A stretch of 36,655 bases of DNA from Nonomuraea cypriaca (GCF_015645445.1 NZ_JADOGI010000102.1:1-36655), one strand, 5' to 3'; counted from the first letter of the stretch, positions 1-7,704 are shown. A program made the numbers and translations. The notes: a model not told the origin generated them from the sequence alone.

Positions 1-550
1 CGACCGGCGCGGCGCTTACTCCCGCCGGGCGTGCGGCGGTGTGCACCCGGCCGCACCGGCAGGCGACTGTGTGCAGGTTGTGCTGCAACCGCCGGGCCAC
101 TACCAGCGGGATCTCGATCTGCTGGTGAGCGCGGGTCACCCCCAGATCGGCCGCCTGGCCGAGATCGGTCCCGCACCCACACGCACCTTGCGGATAGTGA
201 TCGATGATGTCGCTGTCGGCCACCTCGTCCGACCAGGCCAGCGCTTTGCCCTCGGCGCCGGGCTGCTTACCCGGCCTGCGCCGGCCGGTGTTGCCGGCCG
301 TGCGGTCCTTCGGCCTCTTACGGCCGGGCAGGTCGTCGGCCGAGGGCGGCATGCCCGAGTTCCCGCTGTTACGCGACAGGAGCCGTTCCAGTCGAGCCAC
401 CCGCTCACGCAGCTCCGCGTTCTCGGTGCGGAGCTGGGCGTTCTCCTCTTCCAACACCGCCACACGCGCCCGCAACGCGCCGTTCTCGGCCATGAGAGCG
501 CGCGTCAGAGCAATCAGCTCCTCGCGGGACATCTCCTCCAAGCCGGACAC
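1..550 (-). mobile_element. IS66-family transposase, N-terminal part (runs off window edge)
   Basis: An open frame runs on the minus strand from about 550 off the left edge (183 codons visible). It begins with a leucine-zipper-like coiled coil (about residues 15-55, heptads such as LRARVAVLEEENAQLRTEN), followed by SRNSGNSGMPPSADD, the low-complexity motif typical of IS66-type transposases. Next come a basic GRRRPGKQPGAEG stretch and Cys pairs (GACGCG, VACRCG) that match the IS66 zinc-binding domain. The catalytic DDE domain would lie outside the window. The start is either GTG at 550 or ATG at 532; the ATG has a purine-rich GGAGGAG directly before it, too close to be ideal. I could not identify the terminal inverted repeat with confidence; a short perfect repeat GTGAC-N5-GTCAC lies at 587-601. 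Confidence 0.8.
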
Positions 551-754
551 CGGAAGATCACATCATCATCCAGACAATCGATCAAAGTGACGGACAGTCA
601 CGCATCCAGCCGTATCGTCACCCGGTGCGCATGGCGTGAATGCTTACGAGCGGCGTTGCTCTGAACGTGTTCCACAGATCGACATAGATCATCAATTGTC
701 GCTACGCTCCCAAGGGCAGGGCACGGCGCTTGTAACGGGCTACGAGGTGAGTTT

Positions 755-1555
755 GTGGCTGAGACACCGCAGCGGGAGTTCAAACCCGACGTCGCGCACA
801 ACGCGCGCGTATGGAACTACTGGCTGGGCGGGAAGGACAATTTCCCCGCCGACCGCGTGGTGGGCGATCAGGTCCGTGACATGTTCCCCGCCATCGTGGA
901 CGTGGCCCGCGCCGACCGGGAGTTCCTTGGGCGAGCCGTACACCATCTGGCCGGCGAGGCCGGCATGTGGCAGTTCCTCGACATCGGGACGGGCCTGCCC
1001 ACCGCGGACAACACCCACGAGGTCGCCCAGCGGGTCAACCCCCGGGCGCGGATCGTCTACGTGGACAACGACCCCCTGGTGCTCGTGCACGCGCGCGCCC
1101 TGCTCACCGGCACCGAGGAAGGCGCGACCGACTACATCGACGCCGATCTGGACGACCCGGACACCATCCTGCGGGAAGCCAGGCGGACACTCGACTTCTC
1201 GCAGCCGGTGGTGATCATGCTGCTGGGCGTCGTCAACTTCATCAGCGACACCGATGAGGCGCGGCGGATCGTGAAACGTCTGCTGGAGGCGGTGCCGTCG
1301 GGCAGCTACCTGGCGCTCACCCATCCCACGATGGACATAGGAGGCGGGTCCAACGCCGAGGCGCTGGATTTCTACAACGCCCACGCCACACCGCAGATCA
1401 CCGCGCGCGGCGAAGCCGAGCTGTCCGGCTTCCTCGACGGGCTGGAACTGCTCGAACCCGGTCTCACGTCGTGCTCGCTGTGGCGGGCCGAGGAGACGCC
1501 GTTCGGCCCTCCCGAGCCCGTGGCGCAGTACGGCGTGGTCGCCCGTAAGCCCTGA
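755..1555 (+). CDS. SAM-dependent methyltransferase, DUF574 (Methyltransf_19) family
   Basis: The 266-aa product has the hallmarks of the actinomycete DUF574 family: WNYWLGGKDNF (residues 20-30), the SAM-binding motif I strand LDIGTGLPT (75-83) and the acidic VDNDP loop after strand 2 (103-107). The length is normal. The GTG at 755 is preceded by CGAGGTGAG at 743-751, a usable ribosome-binding site. The fold predicts methyl transfer from SAM, but the substrates of this abundant family are generally unknown and nothing nearby suggests one. It stands alone between the IS66 remnant and the convergent SDR gene. A paralogue lies on the opposite strand at 5491-6261. Confidence 0.9.
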   Translation: MAETPQREFKPDVAHNARVWNYWLGGKDNFPADRVVGDQVRDMFPAIVDVARADREFLGRAVHHLAGEAGMWQFLDIGTGLPTADNTHEVAQRVNPRARIVYVDNDPLVLVHARALLTGTEEGATDYIDADLDDPDTILREARRTLDFSQPVVIMLLGVVNFISDTDEARRIVKRLLEAVPSGSYLALTHPTMDIGGGSNAEALDFYNAHATPQITARGEAELSGFLDGLELLEPGLTSCSLWRAEETPFGPPEPVAQYGVVARKP

Positions 1556-1575
1556 CCGGACGCCGTCGGCAGGGC

Positions 1576-2439
1576 TCAGGCGGGGAGGCCGACGAGACGT
1601 GCGCTGTCGCGCCACAGCCGTTCGACGCGTTCCTGGTCAGTGGTGTGTGGCGCGGTCTCGACGGCCCGGCGCTTGACGAAGAACTCGCCTGTCACGCCTT
1701 CGACCTCGGCGGCCGTCGCCAGCCACAGCGGGGTGTCGGCGCCGGTGGCGGTCCCGGCCGCGATCAGGCCGCAGAGTGCGCCGAACACCTTCAGCGCGCC
1801 GCGATCGTGCCGGTTGAGGTGGCCGCCCTTGATGATTCCCGGATGCGCGCCGTTCACGGTCGTGCCTGTGCCGGCGAGCCTGGACGCCAGTGCGTACACG
1901 AACATCGCGTTCATGTTCTTGGTACGTGCGTAGGCGACGAACGGGCGGAAGCTGGGCGGCCAGCCGAGCCCGCGTCCGGCCTCCAGATTGAGGTCGTCGA
2001 GATCGACAGGGACGCGTGTGAGCCCGCCCGGGGAGGCGCCGACGACGACGAACCTGCGGGGCTCGGCCGTCGGACGTTCCGCGAGGCGGCGCAGCAGCAG
2101 GTATGGGGCGAGGTGGTTCGTCACGAGCGTCCGGTGGAACCCGTCGGGGGTGCGGTCGTCGAGCGGGGCGATGACCGCGGCATTGCTCACCACGATCGAC
2201 GGCATGCGCTCGCCGAGCCGATCCGCGAGCGCCCGTACCTCGGCGAGGTTCGCGAGATCGACCGGCTCGGTCTCGAGGTTCGCGCCCGGGACGGCGTTCT
2301 CGATGCGGGCTTGCGCCGCCTTCAGCCGGGTGCGGTCGCGCGCGACGAGGACGACGCTCGCGCCGGTGCCGGCCAGCCCGGCCGCGATCTGCTCGCCGAT
2401 CCCGCCGCTGGCGCCCGTGACGACGGCGAGATCGCTCAT
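1576..2439 (-). CDS. Short-chain dehydrogenase/reductase (SDR)
   Basis: The 287-aa protein is a classical-type SDR: nucleotide-binding TGASGGIG (8-15), SNAA (85-88), catalytic Ser136, and YARTK giving Tyr170 and Lys174. It most resembles the retinol-dehydrogenase-like subgroup of bacterial SDRs, which oxidise or reduce an alcohol/ketone with NAD(P)(H); the substrate cannot be read. ATG 2439 was chosen over longer in-frame starts because GAAGGAGCGG lies just upstream and the Rossmann strand begins at residue 4. The upstream extension to 2658 has no SDR homology and overlaps the promoter of the divergent XRE gene. Divergence from a MmyB-like regulator is a common arrangement for such enzymes, so control by that regulator is likely (inference). 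Confidence 0.9.
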   Translation of the reverse strand: MSDLAVVTGASGGIGEQIAAGLAGTGASVVLVARDRTRLKAAQARIENAVPGANLETEPVDLANLAEVRALADRLGERMPSIVVSNAAVIAPLDDRTPDGFHRTLVTNHLAPYLLLRRLAERPTAEPRRFVVVGASPGGLTRVPVDLDDLNLEAGRGLGWPPSFRPFVAYARTKNMNAMFVYALASRLAGTGTTVNGAHPGIIKGGHLNRHDRGALKVFGALCGLIAAGTATGADTPLWLATAAEVEGVTGEFFVKRRAVETAPHTTDQERVERLWRDSARLVGLPA

Positions 2440-2627
2440 CGGCCCGCTCCTTCGAACGGAAGTGGCGCGCGCGGGCGGTGAACGAGGCTGAGGTCGATGC
2501 GTGCGATGACGTCGGACGTGAGCGCCGGCGGCGCGGGACTCCGCGGCTCGACCGCGGCCGTGACGGGGATCGGAGTTGGCATGCCTCCACGATCGGGGAC
2601 GCCGGACGCGGCTCCCAGGTACCCGCA

Positions 2628-2658
2628 GTACCACCCGGCACGGAGCACGGGGTGGCAC
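2628..2658. promoter_or_regulatory. Imperfect inverted repeat between SDR and XRE genes
   Basis: GTACCACCC (2628-2636) and GGGTGGCAC (2650-2658) are inverted copies with one mismatch and a 13-nt spacer. Outer arms CCAGG (2615-2619) and CCTGG (2659-2663) extend the symmetry. The element ends 9 nt before the regulator's ATG, so it could be an autoregulatory operator or a leader hairpin. No direct evidence separates these. Confidence 0.35.
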
Positions 2659-2667
2659 CCTGGTGTC

Positions 2668-3501
2668 ATGGCCTCCGGTGAGCTCCCCCGAGCGTTGCGC
2701 TCATGGCGCGACCGCGTGAGCCCGGCCGACGTCGGGCTTCCCGACGTCGGGCTGCGGCGCACCACCGGGCTGCGTCGCGAAGAGCTGGCCGCACTCGCCG
2801 GGCTTTCTGTCGACTATCTCGTCCGGCTGGAGCAAGGCCGGGCGAGGAACCCGTCGACGCAGGTGCTCGCCGCACTCGCCCGTGCGCTCCGCCTCTCGGC
2901 CGCCGAACGCGACCTGCTCTACCGGGTGGCCGGCGTCCAGCCGCCTCCCACCGGTGTCGTGCCGCGGCGCATCGGTCCGAGCACCGCCCGCATTCTCGAC
3001 CGGCTCGTCGACACCCCCGTCGCGGTCTTCACCGCGAGCTGGGACCTCGTCCACGCGAACCCGCTGTGGAACGCCCTTCTCGGAGTCACCGAAGCGGCGA
3101 CGTCCCGGCACGGCAACCTCGTGCGGCGCCACTTCATGGGCGTCCCGAGCCCCGTCGTGCACACCGCGGAGGAGCACGACCGGTTCGGCCGGGAGCTCAT
3201 CGGCGACCTGCGTCGCGCGTCCGCGACCTACCCGGACGACCGCGAGCTCAGCGCCATGGTGGCCGACCTACGCGATACCAGCCCGACGTTCGCGAAGCAG
3301 TGGGACGACTTCGCGGTCATGCCCCGGACTGCCGAGCGGAAGACGATCGACAGTCCGGCGGTCGGCCTCGTCACCCTCGACTGCGACGTGCTGGCGACCC
3401 TCGACTCCGACCTGCGGATCGTCGTCTACACCGCCCGCCCGCACAGCGAGGACGCCGGCAAACTCGACCTGCTCCGCGTCGCAGGAAACCTGGAAACCTG
3501 A
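2668..3501 (+). CDS. XRE-family regulator with MmyB-like ligand-binding domain
   Basis: The 277-aa protein has an N-terminal helix-turn-helix (about 34-75; GLRREELAALAGLSVDYLVRLEQGR), which is the signature of MmyB-type actinomycete regulators. The rest (about 100-270) matches the MmyB ligand-binding domain, including the FTASWDLVHANPLWNALLG segment and a KLDLLRVAGN end. ATG 2668 starts just before the usual N-terminus; the frame stays open upstream to 2497 but that extension does not look like protein. Many family members repress a divergent oxidoreductase gene, here the SDR at 1576-2439 (inference). The 3' end overlaps the minus-strand frame of prfH. Confidence 0.88.
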   Translation: MASGELPRALRSWRDRVSPADVGLPDVGLRRTTGLRREELAALAGLSVDYLVRLEQGRARNPSTQVLAALARALRLSAAERDLLYRVAGVQPPPTGVVPRRIGPSTARILDRLVDTPVAVFTASWDLVHANPLWNALLGVTEAATSRHGNLVRRHFMGVPSPVVHTAEEHDRFGRELIGDLRRASATYPDDRELSAMVADLRDTSPTFAKQWDDFAVMPRTAERKTIDSPAVGLVTLDCDVLATLDSDLRIVVYTARPHSEDAGKLDLLRVAGNLET

Positions 3502-4071
3502 CAACGACCCCGCCGTGAAGCGGGCGGTGGTGACGGCGCGCCCCGCCACCTCGTCGCCGTGCTCGATGCGCTCTCGCAGCAGCCGCATGGCGATGCGGCG
3601 GTTGAGGCCGAACTGCCGCTCGGTGTCGACCACGACGACGATCCCCGAGGGCCGGTGGGTCGCGCGAACCGCCGTGCTGGCCTTGTTTCGATGTTGACCG
3701 CCGGGGCCGCCGGTGCGGCAGGCGACGACGTCGACGTCTGCCTCCGCGAACGTCGTGCGCGGGGTGCCGAGCTGGCACGGTTGGGCGATGACGTACCAGT
3801 TCTTGCGGCCGGTGCTCGCCCGGTACGGGCTGGGGGCCTGCCAGCACAGAGTTCCGGTCCACGAGGCGGCGAACGCCTCGGCGCCGGCTCCCGCGATCCG
3901 GATCACGACCGATCGGTAGGTGCCGGGCCGGTCACCGGGAACGGTCTGGGCCCGATGGGTCTCCAGATCCAGCCGGGTGGCGTCGGCTTCCAGGCGGTGC
4001 AGCAGCCGGCCCAGCGCCCAGGCACACTCCTGCGGGCCACGCCCGGCCGACAGCAGCAGGTGGACGCTCAC
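3268..4071 (-). CDS. prfH: PrfH-like peptide chain release factor; C-terminus probably frameshifted
   Basis: Residues 1-178 match PrfH, a stand-alone class I release-factor homologue: SAGRGPQEC near the start, SPYRASTGRKNW (81-92), and RTGGPGGQHRNK (119-130) with the GGQ motif (124-126) that triggers peptidyl-tRNA hydrolysis. PrfH proteins are about 200 aa and end in an H-x-x-L-x-R-G-x-x-V-R-x-F type motif. In this frame that end is missing and the ORF runs on for about 90 residues antisense to the XRE gene. In the neighbouring frame, however, HHRPLHGGVVVRFPGF follows immediately, an excellent match to the lost tail. A one-base indel near 3535-3545 is therefore likely. The GTG start (4071) overlaps the rtcB stop by GTGA, so the two are translationally coupled. 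The catalytic part is intact; whether the tail defect abolishes ribosome binding is unknown. Confidence 0.82.
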   Translation of the reverse strand: MSVHLLLSAGRGPQECAWALGRLLHRLEADATRLDLETHRAQTVPGDRPGTYRSVVIRIAGAGAEAFAASWTGTLCWQAPSPYRASTGRKNWYVIAQPCQLGTPRTTFAEADVDVVACRTGGPGGQHRNKASTAVRATHRPSGIVVVVDTERQFGLNRRIAMRLLRERIEHGDEVAGRAVTTARFTAGSLSGFQVSCDAEQVEFAGVLAVRAGGVDDDPQVGVEGRQHVAVEGDEADRRTVDRLPLGSPGHDREVVPLLRERRAGIA

Positions 4072-5285
4072 GATCGGCCTCGCTTGCGGCGGTGGTCCCG
4101 GCGATCTCTTCCAGGCGTGGACCCGAGGTCGGCCGTCTTGTACGTGACCAGCGGGATCGTGGTGGCCACGGGCGTGGCCAGGTCATGGTCGACGAGGTCG
4201 GCGATCACCTGCTCGATGCGCTTGTAGGCCGTCGGCGCCTCCTCGAAGAGCAGCTGGCGGTCGCCGCACACCACCAGCGACCCCATCGGTGTGCGGCGCA
4301 GCTCCTCGACCGTGTGCTTGGCCCGCCCCCGGCGCAGGGCGTCCGCGCGCGACATCTTGCGGCCCGCGCCGTGCGCCACGGAATGGCCGGCGTCCGGCCC
4401 GGCGTGGGCGGCCACGAGGTAGGAATGGGTGCCTCGCGTACCGGCGATGAGCACGTCGCGGCCGTCGCCCGGCGCCGCCCCCTTGCGGTGCAGGTAGATC
4501 CCGTCGCGGAGCTCGACCAGGTTGTGGCACTGGTCGACGAGCGGCTCGGTGGGCTCGGCCCCCAGGGCATGGGCGACCCGGGCGGCCATCAGCCGCCGGT
4601 TGAGCGACCCCCAGCGTACGGCGTCGTCATGCATCGCCAGGTAGGCCGCGGGATCATCGGCCGGGCCCGCGCCGTGGACCGCGGTGTGCGCCCGCAGGAT
4701 CCGTTCGCCCAGCCCTCGGGAACCGCTGTGGACGATGAGCACCAGGTCGCCGGCGTCGAGTCCGAGACGGCTCGCGTGGCCGGGCTCGAAGACGGTCCCG
4801 ATCCGCGCCAGCTCGACGAAGTGGTTGCCCCGGCCGACCGTCCCGAGGCCCTCGACGTGACCGGCGGGGATGTCGCCCTTCACCACGGCCCAGGCCGGGT
4901 CGTCGGCGTCCCGCTCGGGCTCCAGGGCGCGATCGAGATCGGGGAACCGGGCGGCGAGCTTCGCGGGTTCGGCGCGCTTGAGCTTGATGGGGAACACGGC
5001 GATGCCGCAACCGATGTCGGAGCCCACCAGGAACGGGTACAACGTGGTCGACGCCATGGCGGCGCCGATGGGGGCGCCCTTGCCTGGGTGCAGGTCCGGC
5101 ATCGCGGCGACGTGCTTCATGCCGTCGAGGGCGGCCACCTGGTGGCACTGCGCGAGGGCATCGGACTCGATCCAGCTCGTGGCGGAGGCGAACACGGTGA
5201 CGGTGGCCGAATCCACAGCCGGCGGGGTGTGTTGCTGAGACAAAGACGCTCTCTTTTGCTGAGACAGGGTATGGGCGGTCGGCAT
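4068..5285 (-). CDS. rtcB: RtcB-family GTP-dependent RNA ligase (RtcB2 type, paired with prfH)
   Basis: The product joins RNA 2',3'-cyclic phosphate or 3'-phosphate ends to 5'-OH ends, using GTP and Mn2+. All active-site elements are present: MPDLHPGKGAPIG (62-74), GSDIGCG with Asp90 and Cys93, GRGNHF with His155, HSGSRG with His186, CHN with His254, and HGAGRKMSR whose His305 is the guanylylated residue. At up to 405 aa it is shorter than housekeeping RtcB and fits the RtcB2 group found with prfH. In that group the pair is known to repair and rescue ribosomes whose decoding centre has been cut by toxins such as colicin E3. The ATG at 5285 gives an N-terminus longer than usual; GTG 5216 (Val24) is an alternative just before the conserved VTVFASATSWIE. 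Neither start has a clear ribosome-binding site. There is no RtcR-like regulator nearby. Confidence 0.9.
   Translation of the reverse strand: MPTAHTLSQQKRASLSQQHTPPAVDSATVTVFASATSWIESDALAQCHQVAALDGMKHVAAMPDLHPGKGAPIGAAMASTTLYPFLVGSDIGCGIAVFPIKLKRAEPAKLAARFPDLDRALEPERDADDPAWAVVKGDIPAGHVEGLGTVGRGNHFVELARIGTVFEPGHASRLGLDAGDLVLIVHSGSRGLGERILRAHTAVHGAGPADDPAAYLAMHDDAVRWGSLNRRLMAARVAHALGAEPTEPLVDQCHNLVELRDGIYLHRKGAAPGDGRDVLIAGTRGTHSYLVAAHAGPDAGHSVAHGAGRKMSRADALRRGRAKHTVEELRRTPMGSLVVCGDRQLLFEEAPTAYKRIEQVIADLVDHDLATPVATTIPLVTYKTADLGSTPGRDRRDHRRKRGRS
5232..5266. repeat. Two 11-bp direct repeats at the rtcB start region
   Basis: TTGCTGAGACA occurs at 5232-5242 and 5256-5266, exactly 24 bp apart. If rtcB starts at 5285 the repeats encode the duplicated LSQQ of its N-terminus. 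If it starts at 5216 they lie just upstream of the gene and could be a regulator binding site. Confidence 0.5.
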
Positions 5286-5490
5286 TCACGGCGTGAGCAC
5301 CGTGACATCTCGAAGTAGCGGGGTGCTGTCCGTCAGAGCCTCATGGAAACCACGTTCCCTGAGCCCACCACGCGAGGCAACCGGTTTTCGGCCGTACGGG
5401 ACGATCGATGCCGCCACCCGTCTCCGCCATGATCCTCTTGCCCTCCGGACCGGCGAAGCAACCGGTACACGTCGAGATAGAAGCCGGAAA

Positions 5491-6261
5491 TCAGGAAATC
5501 CGGCCCACCCCGCCGACCACGCGCAGGTCGATCCGGCGCTCGGAGTCGTCGTCGGGACGCCACATGTGCACGTCCACGACGCCCGGATCGAGCAGTTCGA
5601 CCCCATCGAACAGCGCCTGGATGTCCTTGGTCGGCCGCAGTTGGAGAGGCGCGGCCGAGCTCGTGTTCGCCTTCCTGATCCGGTCCAGCGTCGGCTTGCT
5701 GACCTCCTCGAACGTCGCGTGCGAGATCACCAGCAGGCTCCCGGGCGCGAGGCGCTCCCGGAAGGCGGCCACCACCCGGCGCGGGTCCTCCTCGTCGTTG
5801 ACGAAGTGCAGCACCGCGATGAGGACCAGGGCGACGGGCCGCGACCAGTCCACGATCGAGGCGATGTCGGCGATGACGCGCTCAGTCTCGCGTACGTCCC
5901 CGGCGACGATGTGCACGCCCTCACCCTTGACGAGCGCCCGGCTGTGGGAGAGCACGACGGGGTCGTTGTCCACGCCGACCACGGTCACGCCCGGGTTCAC
6001 ACCGGCAGCCACCTCGGCGACGTTGGGGGAGGTGGGAATGCCGGTGCCGACGTCCACGATCTGATCCACCTGGCCGGCGCAGAAACGTACGGACCGCCAC
6101 ATGAACCGCCGGTTCGCCCAGGCCAGCTCGCTCCCTTCCGGGAACACCTGCATCACCTGATCGGCGTAGGCGCGGTCGGCTTCGAAATTATCCTTGCCGC
6201 CCAGGACGTAGTCGTAGACCCGCGCGGGCGAGGGCTTACCGGCATTGAACTCGATCGTCAC
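5491..6261 (-). CDS. SAM-dependent methyltransferase, DUF574 family (second copy)
   Basis: The 256-aa product has GGKDNFEADRAYADQV (21-36), VDVGTGIPT (69-77) and VDNDP (97-101), the DUF574 signature. It is clearly diverged from the copy at 755-1555, so this is not a recent duplication. GTG 6261 is preceded by CGGAGTCGCC. It ends 205 bp before the rtcB start on the same strand, with no gene in between, so co-transcription with rtcB-prfH is possible but not shown. Its substrate is unknown. Confidence 0.9.
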   Translation of the reverse strand: MTIEFNAGKPSPARVYDYVLGGKDNFEADRAYADQVMQVFPEGSELAWANRRFMWRSVRFCAGQVDQIVDVGTGIPTSPNVAEVAAGVNPGVTVVGVDNDPVVLSHSRALVKGEGVHIVAGDVRETERVIADIASIVDWSRPVALVLIAVLHFVNDEEDPRRVVAAFRERLAPGSLLVISHATFEEVSKPTLDRIRKANTSSAAPLQLRPTKDIQALFDGVELLDPGVVDVHMWRPDDDSERRIDLRVVGGVGRIS

Positions 6262-6370
6262 GGCGACTCCGATGCGGGGATGGGGGGCTTGTCAGCAATC
6301 GACAACAACCACCCTGCCCGAAGATCCTCGCCAGAACAACGGATCTTGATCACGACGGCCCAGCCGGTTG

Positions 6371-6508
6371 TCAGGTCTCGTCGGTCCGCGCGGCGATGTT
6401 GCCCGTGAGTCGCCGCAGCAGCGTCATGGCCTGCTCCGACTCCTCGTCGAGATGGAGCTTGGCGTCCAGGCTCCTGAACTCCTCCTGAGCATCGAACTCG
6501 GCGGCGGG
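6371..6508 (-). pseudogene. 3' remnant of an unidentified gene
   Basis: A frame ending at TGA 6371-6373 reads AAEFDAQEEFRSLDAKLHLD and then EESEQAMTLLRRLTGN. Nearly every codon ends in G or C, as in real genes of this genome. There is an in-frame stop upstream (near 6550) and no plausible start codon before an internal ATG, so it looks like the 3' end of a gene whose 5' part is gone. Loss would have occurred at or near the hairpin at 6509-6545. The protein was not recognised. Confidence 0.45.
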
Positions 6509-6545
6509 GGTCTGACGCGGCCTCCCCCAGAGGCCGCGTCAGACC
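6509..6545. terminator. 16-bp perfect hairpin (terminator-like)
   Basis: Arms 6509-6524 and 6530-6545 are perfect inverted copies (GGTCTGACGCGGCCTC in the left arm) around a 5-nt loop. Only a short GTTTG follows on the plus strand. It sits at the broken 5' edge of the 6371-6508 remnant, about 90 nt before the secreted-protein gene. It may be a terminator left from a deleted gene or may insulate the downstream gene. Confidence 0.6.
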
Positions 6546-6547
6546 GT

Positions 6548-6574
6548 TTGCCCGTGGTAGAAGCTGGATACACT
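6548..6574 (+). promoter_or_regulatory. Possible promoter for the 6634 secreted-protein gene
   Basis: TTGCCC (6548-6553) and TACACT (6569-6574) are separated by a short 15-nt spacer. A GTAGC-N5-GCTAC inverted repeat follows at 6576-6590 and may be an operator. The evidence is pattern only. Confidence 0.3.
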
Positions 6575-6633
6575 GAGTAGCTAGTCGCTACAGAATGTGA
6601 CAGGTCTGATTGGCCCTTCCGAAAGGAGATCCC

Positions 6634-6945
6634 ATGCGATCCATCCCCGCCGTCCTGGCCGCGTCCGCCGCCGTGGCACTCGCACTCCCCTGTGCGGCCC
6701 CCGCCTTCGCCGCGCCGAGAGGCGTCACCATCACGTCGTCGGACGGCCACGAGCAGACGTTCGAGAATCCAAGCCGCGGCAAGTGCTACACCGGTGGCTT
6801 CGGGACCGACAGCACGCTCACGAACAGCACCCAGGGGACAGTACTGATCTTCCCGGATCTGAACTGCATGACTCGGATCTTCCTTCCCGTGAAACCAGGC
6901 GACTCCAGACATTCCAACGTCCGCAGCTTCATGCCGCTGGAATGA
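6634..6945 (+). CDS. Small secreted protein of unknown function
   Basis: The product is 103 aa. ATG 6634 follows an excellent AAAGGAG at 6623-6629. Residues 1-29 form a Sec signal peptide (MRSIPAVLAASAAVALALP, then a cleavage context near AFA-AP). The mature part is about 75 residues with two Cys (GKCYTGG, LNCMTR) that could form one disulfide, and is rich in Thr, Ser and Asn. No family was recognised. A strong hairpin at 6975-7004 ends the unit, so it is probably monocistronic. Confidence 0.75.
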   Translation: MRSIPAVLAASAAVALALPCAAPAFAAPRGVTITSSDGHEQTFENPSRGKCYTGGFGTDSTLTNSTQGTVLIFPDLNCMTRIFLPVKPGDSRHSNVRSFMPLE

Positions 6946-6974
6946 CCCGATCTCACCCGGGCCTCTTTCATGGT

Positions 6975-7004
6975 GGGGCGGGTCAGCCGCGACCGGCCCG
7001 CCCC
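6975..7004 (+). terminator. Hairpin after the secreted-protein gene
   Basis: GGGGCGGG (6975-6982) pairs with CCCGCCCC (6997-7004) over a 14-nt loop, 30 nt after the stop codon at 6945. There is no U-tract, as is usual for actinomycete terminators. Confidence 0.55.
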
Positions 7005-7021
7005 AAGCAGATCACCTGGTC

Positions 7022-7468
7022 ATGACCTTCGCCGAGTGGACCGGAGGCTCGCGGCAGGTCACCGAACACGCTCTCCCAGTCGCGGACGAGCTGAGCGATG
7101 CCGTCACCCGGCTCGGTCTGCTCGATGCGGCGCAGTTCAAGCGCCTGTGGTGGATCGCCCTGAACAGCGACCTGGTCGACATCCACGAGGACGAGCTGAC
7201 AGCCGGGATCGGCCCAGCGCGAGCGCTCCTGGATCAGGGCAGCGACGAGGACGCGCTGAAGGTCTGGTCGGATATCGCCCACGCCTTGACCACCGTCGAT
7301 GCCGACGGGACTGATCTCGATCCTCGCCTGGTAGTGATCCTGCGGTTGTTCAGCCATCGCGAGGCGATGAGGGTCGACGAGCCGCAGGAGATCCTTGCGC
7401 ACCTGGAGCAGGCTGGGCTGATCAAACGGTCGGGCCCGATGGCGTCCTTGACCGCCACGGAGCGGTAA
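7022..7468 (+). CDS. Unknown 148-aa cytoplasmic protein
   Basis: The frame has the strong third-position GC of real genes and starts at ATG 7022, with only a weak AGCAG upstream. The protein is acidic and helix-rich, with FKRLWWIALNSDLVDIHEDEL around residue 40 and an Asp-rich centre (TTVDADGTDLDPRL), and no signal peptide or membrane segment. No family was recognised. Its stop lies about 20 nt from the point where the GH12 stub on the other strand loses homology, so this gene probably arrived with, or was joined by, the deletion that truncated the cellulase. Confidence 0.65.
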   Translation: MTFAEWTGGSRQVTEHALPVADELSDAVTRLGLLDAAQFKRLWWIALNSDLVDIHEDELTAGIGPARALLDQGSDEDALKVWSDIAHALTTVDADGTDLDPRLVVILRLFSHREAMRVDEPQEILAHLEQAGLIKRSGPMASLTATER

Positions 7469-7646
7469 CGTCGTTCGAGCAGGCACCGCTGCCCCAGATG
7501 TTGTTGTAAAGGGTGTAGCCACCGTTGGTCCAGGTGGCCCACTGGTCCGACGAGGACCAGACGGCGGCCTGGGCGGGCTGAGCGAGCACCCCGATGAGCA
7601 CGACGAGCATGGATGCCGGGGCGAAGAGACGGAACATCCTGAGCAT
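7422..7646 (-). pseudogene. Truncated GH12 cellulase (signal peptide plus first strands only)
   Basis: ATG 7646 follows AAGGGAGATC. Residues 1-28 are a signal peptide (FAPASMLVVLIGVLAQPAQA). The mature start AVWSSSDQWATWTNGGYTL, then YNNIWGSGA, is the characteristic N-terminus of family GH12 endoglucanases. Homology stops at about 7487, where GH12 enzymes continue for some 200 more residues, including both catalytic Glu residues. The last 20 or so codons run antisense to the 3' end of the 7022-7468 gene. It cannot be an active enzyme. The 5' region still carries a LacI-type operator. Confidence 0.8.
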
Positions 7647-7704
7647 GATCTCCCTTTCCGCTGTTGTCCGTCGATGGCGGGCGACACTTTGTCGAAATCG
7701 TGAA

